Notes: generated by a model not told the origin, from the letters alone. Shown: positions 14,853 to 23,760, numbered from the stretch's first letter. The stretch: DNA of 36,856 nt from Actinocatenispora comari (GCF_017312725.1 NZ_BOPO01000010.1:1-36856); one strand, 5' to 3'. A program made the numbers and translations.

Positions 14853-15680
14853 GTGCTCAGCGACGCCATCGACCACCTGCGCTGCCCGAACTGCGCCGGC
14901 CCGCTCACCCTCGACGACAGGCGGGCGCGGTGCCCCCGCGGCCACAGCTTCGACGTCGCCAAACACGGGTACCTGACACTGCGCGCCGGCGGCGCCGGCC
15001 CCGGCACCGGCGACAGCGCCGAGATGGTGGCCGCCCGGCACCGGTTCCTCGCCGCCGGCCACTACTCCCCCATCAGCGACGCGATCAGGACCGCGGCACC
15101 CGCCGGCCCCGACCCGGTACTCGACCTGGGCGCCGGCACCGGCCACTACCTCGCGCAGCTGCTCGCCGCCCAGCCCGACCGCGTCGGCATCGCCGTCGAC
15201 CTGTCCGGCTACGCGCTGCGCCGGGCCGCCCGCGCCCATCCCCGCATCGCCGCGATCGGTGCCGACGCCTGGCAGCCGCTGCCGGTACGCCCCGGCCACA
15301 TCGGCCTGGTCCTCAACGTCTTCGCGCCCCGCAACGCCGCCGAGATCGCCCGGGTGCTGACCGCCGACGGGCTGCTGCTGGTCGTCACCCCCGCCGCCGA
15401 CCACCTGGGCGAACTGGTCGCGAGGCTCGGGCTGGTCGGCGTCGACGCGGCCAAACCGGACCGGCTCGCCGCGACCCTCGCCGACTTCGTCCCGGTCGGC
15501 ACCGAGACGGTGCGGTTCGGGCTGCGACTGGACCACGACGAGGTCGCCGCCGTCGTCGGCATGGGACCCAGCGCCCGCCACCTGCCGGCCGACACCCTCG
15601 CCGAGCGCATCGCCACCCTGCCCGCGGCCACCGACACCACCGCCGCGGTCACCGTCGCCGGCTACCGGCCACGCCGGTGA
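14853..15680 (+). CDS. RlmA-type 23S rRNA (guanine-N1) methyltransferase
   Basis: A 275-residue enzyme of the RlmA/TlrB family, which methylates N1 of G745 or G748 in 23S rRNA; the G748 form gives resistance to tylosin-like macrolides. The N-terminal zinc site is Cys11, Cys14, Cys27, His31 (CPNC...CPRGH), followed by the family signature HSFDVAKHGYLTL. The SAM-binding motif is VLDLGAGTGHYL, with NVFAPRNAAEIARVL downstream. GTG is taken as the start because the zinc motif begins ten residues later; an extension upstream to residue -24 is open but has no family support. No strong ribosome binding site is seen. Actinobacterial members are mostly of the RlmA(II) G748 type, which I favour. Confidence 0.9.
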   Translation: MLSDAIDHLRCPNCAGPLTLDDRRARCPRGHSFDVAKHGYLTLRAGGAGPGTGDSAEMVAARHRFLAAGHYSPISDAIRTAAPAGPDPVLDLGAGTGHYLAQLLAAQPDRVGIAVDLSGYALRRAARAHPRIAAIGADAWQPLPVRPGHIGLVLNVFAPRNAAEIARVLTADGLLLVVTPAADHLGELVARLGLVGVDAAKPDRLAATLADFVPVGTETVRFGLRLDHDEVAAVVGMGPSARHLPADTLAERIATLPAATDTTAAVTVAGYRPRR

Positions 15681-15728
15681 CCCCGCGCGGTACCGGCGAT
15701 CGGCCAGCAGCCCCGCCCGGGCGAGGGC

Positions 15729-15782
15729 CACGCAGGCCCGGGTCACCACGCAGGCCCGGGTCACCACGCAGGCCCGGGTCGC
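15729..15782. repeat. 18-bp tandem repeat, three units
   Basis: CACGCAGGCCCGGGTCAC occurs three times in a row in the 249-bp gap between the methyltransferase and oxidoreductase genes, with one change in the last unit. The rest of the gap shows no gene. It is a minisatellite rather than a CRISPR, since there are no spacers. Confidence 0.85.
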
Positions 15783-15929
15783 ACGGCCGCGCAGCACCCA
15801 GTCGGGCGCGCAGTCCCGGGGCTGGGTCACCTCGCGAGGCAGCGCGCGCTGCGCCGGTTTCGGGCCGCGGGCAAGGCGGGACGCGTACGGTCGCAGCTGG
15901 CCCGACCGCACGATCAGGAGGAGACGCTG

Positions 15930-16850
15930 GTGCGCGCCGTCTACTACGAGTCCTTCGCCGCCGACAACTCGACGCTGCGGGTGGGCGAGCTGCCCGATCC
16001 GAAGGTCGGCCCCGGTCAGGTGCTCGTCGAGGTACGGGCCGCGGGCGTCAACCCGGTCGACTGGAAGGTCCTGGCCGGCGGCCTGGACCCGATGATCGAC
16101 GCGGTGTTCCCGGTCATCCCCGGCTGGGACGTCGCCGGCGTGGTGGTCGGCCGCGGCCCGGACACGCCCGAGTTCGCGCCCGGCGACGAGGTCATGGCCT
16201 ACGCCCGCAAGGAGGCGGTCGGCGCCGGCACGTTCGCCCAGTACGTCGCCGTCTCGGCCACTGCGGTCGCGGCCCGGCCGGCCGCGCTCGACTGGGCCCA
16301 GGCCGGCGGCCTGCCGCTCGCCGGGCTGACCGCGAAGCGCTGCCTGGACCGGACGAACGTGCAGGCCGGCGACGTCGTCCTGGTGTACGGCGCCGCCGGC
16401 GGGGTCGGCACCCTCGCCGTCCAGCTCGCCGTCGCCCGCGGCGCCCGGGTGCTCGGCACCGCGTCGGCGACCAGCCACGACGCCGTGCGGGCCCTCGGCG
16501 CCACGCCGATCGAGTACGGCGACGGGCTGGTCGAGCGGGTCCGCGACCTAGCACCGGACGGGGTGACGGTGGTCCTGGACCTGGTGGGCGGTCAGTTGCC
16601 GACCACGATCGCGGTGCTCGCCGACGGTGGCCGGCACGTGTCGATCGCCGACCCCGGCGTCGAGGAGCACGGCGGCGCCTGGGTCTGGGTGCGGCCGGAC
16701 GGCGCCGGGCTGGCCGAACTCGCGCAGCTCGCCGACCGTGGCCGGTTGACCGTGCCGGTCCAGGCCAGCTACCCGCTGACCGAGGTCGGCGCCGCGTTCG
16801 ACGCCAGCCGCGGCGGCCACACCCACGGCAAGCTGGTCATCGTGCCGTGA
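15930..16850 (+). CDS. Quinone oxidoreductase-like MDR protein
   Basis: A 306-residue medium-chain dehydrogenase/reductase of the zinc-free zeta-crystallin (QOR) type, expected to use NADPH to reduce quinones or enones. It has the GroES-like start (AAGVNPVDWKVLAGG), the GWDVAGVVVGRG segment in place of the zinc-binding GHE, and the coenzyme loop VYGAAGGVGTLAVQLA. The structural four-cysteine loop is absent. The C-terminal GGHTHGKLVIVP is the normal family ending. The GTG start follows AGGAGGAG at a proper distance. It stands alone between a minisatellite and the exonuclease gene. The substrate is unknown. Confidence 0.9.
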   Translation: MRAVYYESFAADNSTLRVGELPDPKVGPGQVLVEVRAAGVNPVDWKVLAGGLDPMIDAVFPVIPGWDVAGVVVGRGPDTPEFAPGDEVMAYARKEAVGAGTFAQYVAVSATAVAARPAALDWAQAGGLPLAGLTAKRCLDRTNVQAGDVVLVYGAAGGVGTLAVQLAVARGARVLGTASATSHDAVRALGATPIEYGDGLVERVRDLAPDGVTVVLDLVGGQLPTTIAVLADGGRHVSIADPGVEEHGGAWVWVRPDGAGLAELAQLADRGRLTVPVQASYPLTEVGAAFDASRGGHTHGKLVIVP

Positions 16851-16926
16851 GGCACCAGCCGGCACGGCGCTCGCCTCGTGCCGTGAGGCGCAGCGGTTGT
16901 CGTACCGGCATGGCAGTCTGGCACGG

Positions 16927-17844
16927 GTGAGCCGACCGCTGCTGCTCGTCGACGCCGCGAGCCTGTACTTCCGTGCCTTCCACGGCATCCCCGCCTCGAT
17001 CACCGCGCCCGACGGCACTCCCGTCAACGCGGCCCGCGGCTTCCTCGACATGCTCGCCCAGCTGATCCGCACCCGCGGGCCGGACCGGATGGTCTGCTGC
17101 CTGGACGCCGACTGGCGGCCGGCCTGGCGGGTCGCCCTGATCCCCTCGTACAAGGCGCACCGCCTCGCCGCCGACGGCGGTGAGGAGGTGCCGGAGGCGC
17201 TGAGCCCGCAGGTGCCGATCATCCTGGACGCGCTGCGGGCGGTCGGCATCGCCAGCCTCGGCGCGCCCGGCTGCGAGGCCGACGACATCATCGGCGCGCT
17301 CGCCACCCGCGAACCGGGCCCGGTGGAGGTGGCCACCGGTGACCGCGACCTGTTCCAGGTCATCGACGACGACCGGCAGGTACGGGTGCTCTACTGCGGT
17401 CGCGGCGTGGCCAAGCTGGAGGTCTACGACGACGCCACCCTGCACGGCCGCTACGGCGTGCACCCGGCGCAGTACGTCGACTTCGCGGTGCTGCGCGGCG
17501 ACCCGTCCGACGGGCTGCCCGGCGTCGCCGGCATCGGCGACAAGACCGCGGCCGGCCTGATCACCCGGTACCGGACGCTCGACGCGCTGCTCGCCGCGGT
17601 CGACGGCGCCGATCCGGCTGTGCGCCCCGCACAGGCCCGCAAGCTCGCCGCGGCCCGCGACTACCTGGCGGTGGCGCCGCGGGTGGTCGCCGCCGGCGCG
17701 GAGGCTCAGGTCCCGGCGGTCGACACGGCGCTGCCCACCGTTCCGGCCGACGAGCAGCAGCTGCTGGCGCTGGCCGAGCGTTGGAACCTGGCCTCGCCGC
17801 TGACCCGGCTCACCGATGCGCTGTCCGAGACCGCCTCGGCGTAG
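16927..17844 (+). CDS. Stand-alone 5'-3' exonuclease (Pol I N-terminal type)
   Basis: A 305-residue nuclease equal to the 5'-3' exonuclease part of DNA polymerase I without a polymerase domain. Metal-binding acidic residues are visible in LLVDAASLYFRAFHG, CCLDADWRPAWR, CEADDIIGAL and ATGDRDLFQV. The DNA-binding helix-hairpin-helix is LPGVAGIGDKTAAGLI. Its role would be flap or RNA-primer removal during repair and lagging-strand synthesis. Many actinobacteria carry such a second copy beside polA. The GTG start is chosen because SRPLLLVDA is the family's N-terminus. The gene ends only 3 bp from the end of the convergent P-loop kinase gene. Confidence 0.93.
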   Translation: MSRPLLLVDAASLYFRAFHGIPASITAPDGTPVNAARGFLDMLAQLIRTRGPDRMVCCLDADWRPAWRVALIPSYKAHRLAADGGEEVPEALSPQVPIILDALRAVGIASLGAPGCEADDIIGALATREPGPVEVATGDRDLFQVIDDDRQVRVLYCGRGVAKLEVYDDATLHGRYGVHPAQYVDFAVLRGDPSDGLPGVAGIGDKTAAGLITRYRTLDALLAAVDGADPAVRPAQARKLAAARDYLAVAPRVVAAGAEAQVPAVDTALPTVPADEQQLLALAERWNLASPLTRLTDALSETASA

Positions 17845-17847
17845 CGG

Positions 17848-18783
17848 TCATCCGACGGTCGGCTGGCGCTGCCCGCACAGCACCAGCGGGCCGGTGCGGG
17901 CCCGGTAGTCGTCGATGTCGATGTCGGCCTCGGCGGCGCAGCCGAGCCGGGTGCACTCGCACACGAACGGTCCGGCCAGCGGCGCGGTGGTGCCGATCCA
18001 TGCCCGGTGCGCGGTCAGGTTCGCCAGCACCGCCGCGTTCTCGGCCCGCCGCAACCGCTGCCGGGTGTCCCCATCGGCCGCGCCGACCCGGCCGGCAACG
18101 TCGGCCGCGCCGACCCGGCCGGCAACGTCGGCCGCGCCGACCCGGCCAGCAACGTCGGCGGTGTCGGTGCCCGCGGGGGTGGCGGGAAGGCCGAGGCGTG
18201 CGGCGACCAGGTCGGTGAGACGGTCCCAGTCGGCGTCGTCGTTGACCTCGACGGCGGCGCCGCCGAACGCCCGGGTCTGCGCGCGCAGGTGCTCGGCGAG
18301 CAGCACGTCCCGGTCGATCAGCGTGTTCAGCACCCGGCCCAGCGTGGCCCGGTCGGCCGGGCCGGTGAAGCCGCGGTGCCGGCGCGACCGCCGTACCTGG
18401 GCCGGTGTCGGGATCAGCCAGATGGCGGCGCCACCGTGCGCGGTCACCTGTGCCGGGAGCAGCTGCGGCCCCTCCACCAGCGTCAGCGTCCGGTCCGGCA
18501 GTGCCGCCAGCTCGTCGGCGAGCATCGCGAACTGCTCGGAGGCGTACCCGAGGAAGCGCACCAGCTGGTCGTGCGTCGACGCGGACAGCCAGCGCTCGGT
18601 GAAGTCCAGGCCGGCCGCGCCGCGCATCACCGGCCAGCCGGGCTCGGTCGCGGCCCGCCGCTCGTGCGCGTAGCTGTACGCATCCACCGGCACCAACCGC
18701 AGGTCGTACCGGTACGCCAGGCGCCGCGCCAGGGTGCTCTTGCCCGCCCCGCAGCCGCCACCCAGCCACACCACGTTCGCCAT
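17848..18783 (-). CDS. P-loop kinase-like protein with Cys-rich C-terminal module
   Basis: A 311-residue protein with a Walker A motif GGGCGAGKST at residues 8-17, an N-terminal half like uridine-kinase-type small-molecule kinases, then a linker made of three identical 9-residue units (VAGRVGAAD). A C-terminal module follows: RRAENAAVLANLTAHRAWIG...FVCECTRLGC...IDIDDYRARTG. That FVCEC pattern is also found at the C-terminus of unrelated small actinobacterial proteins of unknown function and may bind metal through its cysteines. I cannot name a substrate. The ATG has a GGGGAG ribosome binding site; an upstream in-frame start adds five residues only. Confidence 0.8.
   Translation of the reverse strand: MANVVWLGGGCGAGKSTLARRLAYRYDLRLVPVDAYSYAHERRAATEPGWPVMRGAAGLDFTERWLSASTHDQLVRFLGYASEQFAMLADELAALPDRTLTLVEGPQLLPAQVTAHGGAAIWLIPTPAQVRRSRRHRGFTGPADRATLGRVLNTLIDRDVLLAEHLRAQTRAFGGAAVEVNDDADWDRLTDLVAARLGLPATPAGTDTADVAGRVGAADVAGRVGAADVAGRVGAADGDTRQRLRRAENAAVLANLTAHRAWIGTTAPLAGPFVCECTRLGCAAEADIDIDDYRARTGPLVLCGQRQPTVG
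18074..18154. repeat. 27-bp tandem repeat, three units, in frame
   Basis: Three contiguous 27-bp units (18074-18100, 18101-18127, 18128-18154), the third with one base change, code for a nine-residue repeat in the linker of the P-loop kinase-like protein. Near-identity at DNA level points to a recent expansion. Confidence 0.9.
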
Positions 18784-18981
18784 CGCCGCTCCCCTCACCC
18801 GGTACGGTCAGTGTGTCCGGTTGGCGCGGCGCAAAGATCGTCGTCGGTGACGATGCGGTCCGGCCCGCCGGAAACGTACGCTTCGGAGTGCGGGCCGACG
18901 CGATCGCGGACTGGCGGCGCGCCGGCGCGGTGCCGGCCGTACGGTACGGGTGTCGGTCGACAGCCACCCGAGGAGCACCGC

Positions 18982-20166
18982 ATGGCGAGCACGTCACCCG
19001 CAGCCCAGCACCCGCTCGCCCTGTTCGGGGTCGAGGAGCTGCTGACCGACGACGAGCGGGAGATCCGGGACACCGTGCGCGCGTTCGTCGCCGACCGCGT
19101 CCGGCCGCAGCTGGCCGACTGGTACGAGGCGGGGCACGTGCCGGCCCGCGAGCTCGCCGTGGAGCTGGGCAAACTCGGCGTGCTCGGCATGCACCTGACC
19201 GGGTACGGGTGCGCCGGCACCAACGCGGTCAGCTACGGGCTGGCCTGCGCCGAGCTGGAGGCGGCCGACTCGGGCCTGCGCAGCCTGGTCTCGGTGCAGG
19301 GCTCGCTGGCCATGTACGCGATCCACGCGTTCGGGTCGGAGGCCCAGAAAATGCGCTGGTTGCCGGAGCTCGCCGCCGGCCGGGCGATCGGCTGCTTCGG
19401 CCTGACCGAGCCGGACTTCGGCTCGAACCCGGGCGGGATGCGTACCCGGGCCCGGCGGGACGGCGACGACTGGGTGCTGTCCGGCAGCAAGCTGTGGATC
19501 ACCAACGGTACGGTCGCCGACGTCGCGGTGGTCTGGGCCCGCACCGACGACGGGGTGCGCGGCTTCCTGGTCCCGGCCGGTACCCGCGGGTTCACCGCCA
19601 CCGAGATCACCCGCAAGCTGTCGCTGCGCGCCTCGGTCACCGCCGAGCTCGCCTTCGACGAGGTACGGCTGCCGGCCGAGGCGATGCTGCCGGACGCGCG
19701 CGGCCTGCGCGCCCCGCTCAGCTGCCTGGACGAGGCGCGGTTCGGCATCGTGTTCGGCGCCACCGGTGCCGCCCGCGACTGCCTGGAGACCACGATCGCC
19801 TGGTCGGTCGACCGGCAGGCGTTCGACCGACCGGTCGCCGGCTTCCAGCTCACCCAGCAGAAGCTGGTGGACATGACGCTGGAGCTGGGCAAGGCGACGC
19901 TGCTCGCGCTGCACCTGGGGCGGCGCAAGGACGCCGGCACGCTGCGCAGCGAGCAGATCAGCCTGGGCAAGCTGAACAACGTCCGGGAGGCGCTCGCGAT
20001 CGCCCGCGAGTGCCGCACGATCCTCGCCGCCGCCGGCATCACGCTGGACTTCTCCCCGCTGCGGCACGCCAACAACCTGGAGTCGGTGCTCACCTACGAG
20101 GGCACCAGCGAGGTGCACACGCTGGTACTCGGCCAGGCGCTCACCGGAGTCCCCGCCTTCCGCTGA
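18982..20166 (+). CDS. gcdH: Glutaryl-CoA dehydrogenase
   Basis: A 394-residue acyl-CoA dehydrogenase that converts glutaryl-CoA to crotonyl-CoA and CO2. It follows the GCDH pattern closely: HLTGYGCAGTNAVSYGL, DSGLRSLVSVQGSLAMYAI, GCFGLTEPDFGSNPGGM and KLWITNGTVADVAVVWAR. Arg100 and Ser104 match the residues that hold the glutaryl carboxylate in human GCDH (Arg94, Ser98). The catalytic base is Glu373 in LTYEGTSEVH. The ATG has GAGGAG seven bases ahead. It stands alone. The product, crotonyl-CoA, is also the product of Kal, so two lysine-derived routes in this window end at one intermediate. Confidence 0.93.
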   Translation: MASTSPAAQHPLALFGVEELLTDDEREIRDTVRAFVADRVRPQLADWYEAGHVPARELAVELGKLGVLGMHLTGYGCAGTNAVSYGLACAELEAADSGLRSLVSVQGSLAMYAIHAFGSEAQKMRWLPELAAGRAIGCFGLTEPDFGSNPGGMRTRARRDGDDWVLSGSKLWITNGTVADVAVVWARTDDGVRGFLVPAGTRGFTATEITRKLSLRASVTAELAFDEVRLPAEAMLPDARGLRAPLSCLDEARFGIVFGATGAARDCLETTIAWSVDRQAFDRPVAGFQLTQQKLVDMTLELGKATLLALHLGRRKDAGTLRSEQISLGKLNNVREALAIARECRTILAAAGITLDFSPLRHANNLESVLTYEGTSEVHTLVLGQALTGVPAFR

Positions 20167-20480
20167 CCGCTCCCCCGGCACGGCCGGCGTAGCCCGGGTC
20201 ACCGGTCGTCGATCGGTCACCGTCGGCGACGAGGGGTGGGCCGTTTCGCGCTCGGCCGCGTGAGCTGCACCACGCCCAACATTGCTTCCTAGGTAACTGC
20301 GCCACTGCCGCGTCGGGCGGCAAGATCATCCCGGTGCAGGTCGGGCGACCGTGCGCGGGCCGAGACCCGTCGACCTCGGTGCCCCGGGCCGGCGGCCGGC
20401 TAGATCACGGGGAGGCCACGGCGGACGGCGCGCCGCGCCACGACGTTCCAATCCCCCTGTTCGCCGTTACTATCGGTGCC
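20167..20480. other. 314-bp intergenic region before the HAD gene
   Basis: No gene is supported here. It holds a near-palindrome CTTCCTAGGTAA (20285-20296) and, at its right end, a promoter-like TTCCAA (20446-20451) N16 TACTAT (20468-20473). The -10 ends seven bases before the GTG of the HAD gene, the distance expected for a leaderless transcript. Confidence 0.55.
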
Positions 20481-21254
20481 GTGTTGGGGCTTCCGAACGG
20501 CGTCCGCGCCTGCCTGTTCGATCTTGACGGCGTGCTCACCCGCACCGCCGTGGTGCATGCCGAGGCGTGGCGGCAGATGTTCGACGCGTACCTCGCGGAG
20601 CGTGCGCGCCGCGAGCACGCCACCGCGCAGCCCTTCACGCAGAGCGACTACGACCGGTACGTCGACGGGAAGCCACGGCAGGACGGCACCCGTTCGTTCC
20701 TCGCTTCCCGTGGCATCACCCTGCCGGAGGGGTCGCCGGACGACCCGCCGACCGCCGAGACCGTGCGCGGGCTGGGCAACCGGAAGAACGAGCTGGTGCT
20801 GCGGCTGATCCACGACCAGGGCGTCGACGCCTACCCGGGTTCGGTGCGGTACGTGCTGGCCGCGCGCCGGGCCGGCCTGCGCCGCGCCGTGGTCTCCTCC
20901 AGCGCCAACTGCCGGGACGTGCTGGCCGCGGCCGGCATCCAGGACCTGTTCGAGGAGATCGTGGACGGGGTCGTCGCCGCCCGCGACGGCCTGGCCGGCA
21001 AGCCGGCGCCGGACACGTTCCTCGCCGCGGCCCGCACCCTGGGCGTGGCACCCGACGAGGCGGCCGTGTTCGAGGACGCGCTGTCCGGCGTCGCGGCCGG
21101 CCGGGCCGGGAAGTTCGGTCTGGTCGTCGGGGTCGACCGGGTAGGCCAGGCCGACGCGCTGCGCGAGCACGGCGCCGAGGTGGTCGTCGACGACCTCGCC
21201 GAGCTGATCGACGCCGACATCCCCGAGGCAGAGCCGCATACCGCGCGGCACTGA
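20481..21254 (+). CDS. Beta-phosphoglucomutase-like HAD protein
   Basis: A 257-residue HAD-superfamily enzyme with the beta-phosphoglucomutase signature: catalytic Asp14 and Asp16 in LFDLDGVLT, a cap domain, [12 protein letters not shown] (motif 2), [12 protein letters not shown] (motif 3) and [12 protein letters not shown] (motif 4). It should turn beta-glucose 1-phosphate into glucose 6-phosphate. This fits its place ahead of the GH65 phosphorylase, which releases beta-glucose 1-phosphate. GTG start, probably leaderless: a TACTAT -10 ends seven bases before it and there is no ribosome binding site. An upstream in-frame extension would run through this promoter and is rejected. Confidence 0.92.
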   Translation: MLGLPNGVRACLFDLDGVLTRTAVVHAEAWRQMFDAYLAERARREHATAQPFTQSDYDRYVDGKPRQDGTRSFLASRGITLPEGSPDDPPTAETVRGLGNRKNELVLRLIHDQGVDAYPGSVRYVLAARRAGLRRAVVSSSANCRDVLAAAGIQDLFEEIVDGVVAARDGLAGKPAPDTFLAAARTLGVAPDEAAVFEDALSGVAAGRAGKFGLVVGVDRVGQADALREHGAEVVVDDLAELIDADIPEAEPHTARH

Positions 21255-21405
21255 CCCGGACCGCAGCACCCGGGCGCCGTCGGCGATCCGGTGACACCGG
21301 GCCGGACCGGCCACCGGACAACCACATCATCACCCATGCTTGCCGTCACGGCGTCGAATGGCGCCGCAGCCGGCGTACACCACGAACCATGAAGATCGGG
21401 GAACC

Positions 21406-23760
21406 ATGACTACTGGCCGGGCGTTCACCGTGGAGCCCTGGTGCCTGCGCGAACTGAGCCTCGACCTGGACCGGATAGCCCAGTCGGAGTCGGTGTTCGC
21501 GCTGTCCAACGGGCACATCGGGCTGCGGGCCAACCTGGACGAGGGCGAGCCGCACGGCCTGCCGGGCACGTACCTCAACGGCGTGTTCGAGCTGCGCCCG
21601 CTCCCGTACGCGGAGGCCGGGTACGGCTATCCGGAGTCCGGGCAGACGGTCATCAACGTCACCAACGGCAAGCTGATCCGGCTGATGGTCGACGACGAAC
21701 CGTTCGACCTGCGGTACGGCACGCTGCGCGCGCACGAGCGCAACCTGGACTTCCGGGACGGGGTGCTGCGCCGCGACGTCACCTGGACCTCGCCGGCCGG
21801 CCGTACCGTGCAGGTGACCTCGACCCGGCTGGTGTCGTTCACCCAGCGCGCCATCGCGGCGATCTGCTACGAGGTGGAGCCGGTCGACGGCCCGGCCCGG
21901 GTGGTGCTGCAGTCGGAGCTGGTGGCCAACGAGCAGCTGCCCGAGCAGTCCGGTGACCCGCGCGCCGCCGCCGTGCTGGAGGCGCCGCTGCGGGCCGAGC
22001 ACAACGGCGTGTCCGGCGAGCGGGGCGCGATCCTGATCCACCAGACGGCCCGCTCCGGGCTGCGGGTGGCCGCCGGGATGGACCACCGGATCACGGTGCC
22101 CGAGGAGGTCAACCTGCACGTGGCCACCGAGTCGTTCGACGACCTGGCCCGGACCACCGTCGCCACCGTGCTGCGCCCCGGGCAGAAGCTGCGGCTGGTC
22201 AAGTTCCTCGCGTACGGCTGGTCGTCGTACCGGTCGGTGCCGGCGGTGCGCGACCAGGTCGCCGCGGCGCTGTCGGCGGCCCGGTTCACCGGCTGGAACG
22301 GGCTGCTCGCCGAGCAGCGCAAGTACCTCGACGAGTTCTGGCAGGGCGCCTCGGTCGAGGTGGACGGCGACACCGAGATCGAGCAGGCGATCCGGTTCGC
22401 GCTGTTCCACGTGCTGCAGGCCAGCGCCCGGGCCGAGCAGCGGGCGATCCCGGCGAAGGGGTTGACCGGCCCCGGCTACGACGGGCACTCGTTCTGGGAC
22501 ACCGAGATCTTCGTGCTGCCGGTGCTGACCTACAGCGTGCCGCAGGCGGTGGAGCAGGCGCTGCGCTGGCGGTACAACACGTTGCCGATGGCGCGGGACC
22601 GGGCCCAGCAACTCGGGCTGGCCGGGGCGGTGTTCCCGTGGCGGACCATCCGCGGCGAGGAGTGTTCCGGCTACTGGCCGGCCGGTACGGCCGCGTTCCA
22701 CCTCGGCGCGGGCATCGCGCACGCGGTGGTGCGGTACGTGCAGGCGACCGACGACCGCGACTTCGAGCGCGAGGTGGGCCTGGAGCTGCTGGTGGAGACG
22801 GCGCGGATGTGGCGCTCGCTGGGCCACCACGACACGCACGGCCAGTTCCGGATCGACGGGGTGACCGGCCCGGACGAGTACTCGGCGATCGCCGACAACA
22901 ACGTCTACACCAACCTGATGGCGCGCCGGAACCTGATCGCGGCGGCCGACGTGGCGGAACGCTATCCGTCGCGGGCCGGCGAGCTGGACGTCAGCGTCGA
23001 GGAGATGGCGTCCTGGCGGGACGCGGCGAAGGCGATGACCATCCCGTACGACGAGACGCTCGGGGTGCATCCGCAGTCGGAGGGGTTCACCAGCCACGAG
23101 CACTGGGACTTCGCCGCCACCGGCAGCCGGTATCCGCTGATGCTGCACTTCCCGTACTTCGACATCTACCGCAAGCAGGTGGTCAAGCAGGCCGACCTGG
23201 TGCTCGCGATGCAGACCTGCGGGGAGGCGTTCACCCCGGAGCAGAAGGCGCGCAACTTCGCCTACTACGAGCCGATCACGACGCGGGACTCGTCGCTGTC
23301 GGCGTGCAGCCAGGCGGTGATCGCCGCCGAGTGCGGCCACCTGGACCTGTCGCTGGACTACCTGGCCGAGGCGGCCCTGACCGACCTGTACGACCTGCAC
23401 GCCAACACCAAGGACGGGCTGCACATGGCCTCGCTGGGCGGGGCCTGCCTGGCGCTGGTGGCCGGGTTCGGCGGGCTGCGCGACTCCGAGGAGGGGCTGG
23501 CGTTCGCGCCGCGGCTGCCGCGGGGGCTGTCCCGGGTGGCCTTCCGGATGCTGATCCGCGGCCACCACCTGCGGGTCGAGGTGACCAGCGAGACCGCGAC
23601 GTACTCGCTGGTCGACGGGCCGGCGATCCCGATCGGCCACCACGGCGAGCGGCTGATGCTCGCCCCCGGCGACCCGGTGACCCGGTCGATCCCCCCGGCG
23701 CCGAGCTGGCCGGAGCCGCTGCAGCCGCCGGGGCGGGCGCCCCGCCGCCGGGAGCCCTGA
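21406..23760 (+). CDS. GH65 disaccharide phosphorylase
   Basis: A 784-residue glycoside hydrolase family 65 protein. Members cleave maltose, trehalose, kojibiose or related glucosides with phosphate, giving beta-glucose 1-phosphate and glucose. The catalytic general acid is Glu491 in GPDEYSAIADNNVYTN. The phosphate site is supported by RDSSLSACSQAV, so a phosphorylase rather than a hydrolase is expected. Other markers: FWDTEIFVLPVL, FPWRTIRGEECSGYWPAGTAAFH and HWDFAATGSRYPLMLHFPY. The exact disaccharide cannot be told from sequence. ATG start with GGGGA ahead; a six-codon frame (MKIGEP) ends on it in an ATGA overlap. Forms a functional pair with the upstream HAD gene. Confidence 0.95.
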   Translation: MTTGRAFTVEPWCLRELSLDLDRIAQSESVFALSNGHIGLRANLDEGEPHGLPGTYLNGVFELRPLPYAEAGYGYPESGQTVINVTNGKLIRLMVDDEPFDLRYGTLRAHERNLDFRDGVLRRDVTWTSPAGRTVQVTSTRLVSFTQRAIAAICYEVEPVDGPARVVLQSELVANEQLPEQSGDPRAAAVLEAPLRAEHNGVSGERGAILIHQTARSGLRVAAGMDHRITVPEEVNLHVATESFDDLARTTVATVLRPGQKLRLVKFLAYGWSSYRSVPAVRDQVAAALSAARFTGWNGLLAEQRKYLDEFWQGASVEVDGDTEIEQAIRFALFHVLQASARAEQRAIPAKGLTGPGYDGHSFWDTEIFVLPVLTYSVPQAVEQALRWRYNTLPMARDRAQQLGLAGAVFPWRTIRGEECSGYWPAGTAAFHLGAGIAHAVVRYVQATDDRDFEREVGLELLVETARMWRSLGHHDTHGQFRIDGVTGPDEYSAIADNNVYTNLMARRNLIAAADVAERYPSRAGELDVSVEEMASWRDAAKAMTIPYDETLGVHPQSEGFTSHEHWDFAATGSRYPLMLHFPYFDIYRKQVVKQADLVLAMQTCGEAFTPEQKARNFAYYEPITTRDSSLSACSQAVIAAECGHLDLSLDYLAEAALTDLYDLHANTKDGLHMASLGGACLALVAGFGGLRDSEEGLAFAPRLPRGLSRVAFRMLIRGHHLRVEVTSETATYSLVDGPAIPIGHHGERLMLAPGDPVTRSIPPAPSWPEPLQPPGRAPRRREP

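Noticed and set aside
15729-15782. CRISPR array
   Set aside because: The 18-bp units are contiguous without spacers, and there are no cas genes.
16841-16889. 13-bp direct repeat CGTGCCGTGAGGC as an attachment site
   Set aside because: Only two short copies 36 bp apart around the end of the oxidoreductase gene, with no integrase or mobile gene.
20141-20329. Small minus-strand gene of 62 codons
   Set aside because: It has no ribosome binding site, no domain, and overlaps the end of the glutaryl-CoA dehydrogenase gene.
20334-20480. N-terminal extension of the HAD protein to a GTG at 20334
   Set aside because: The extension is low-complexity, has no family match and runs through a good -10 element.
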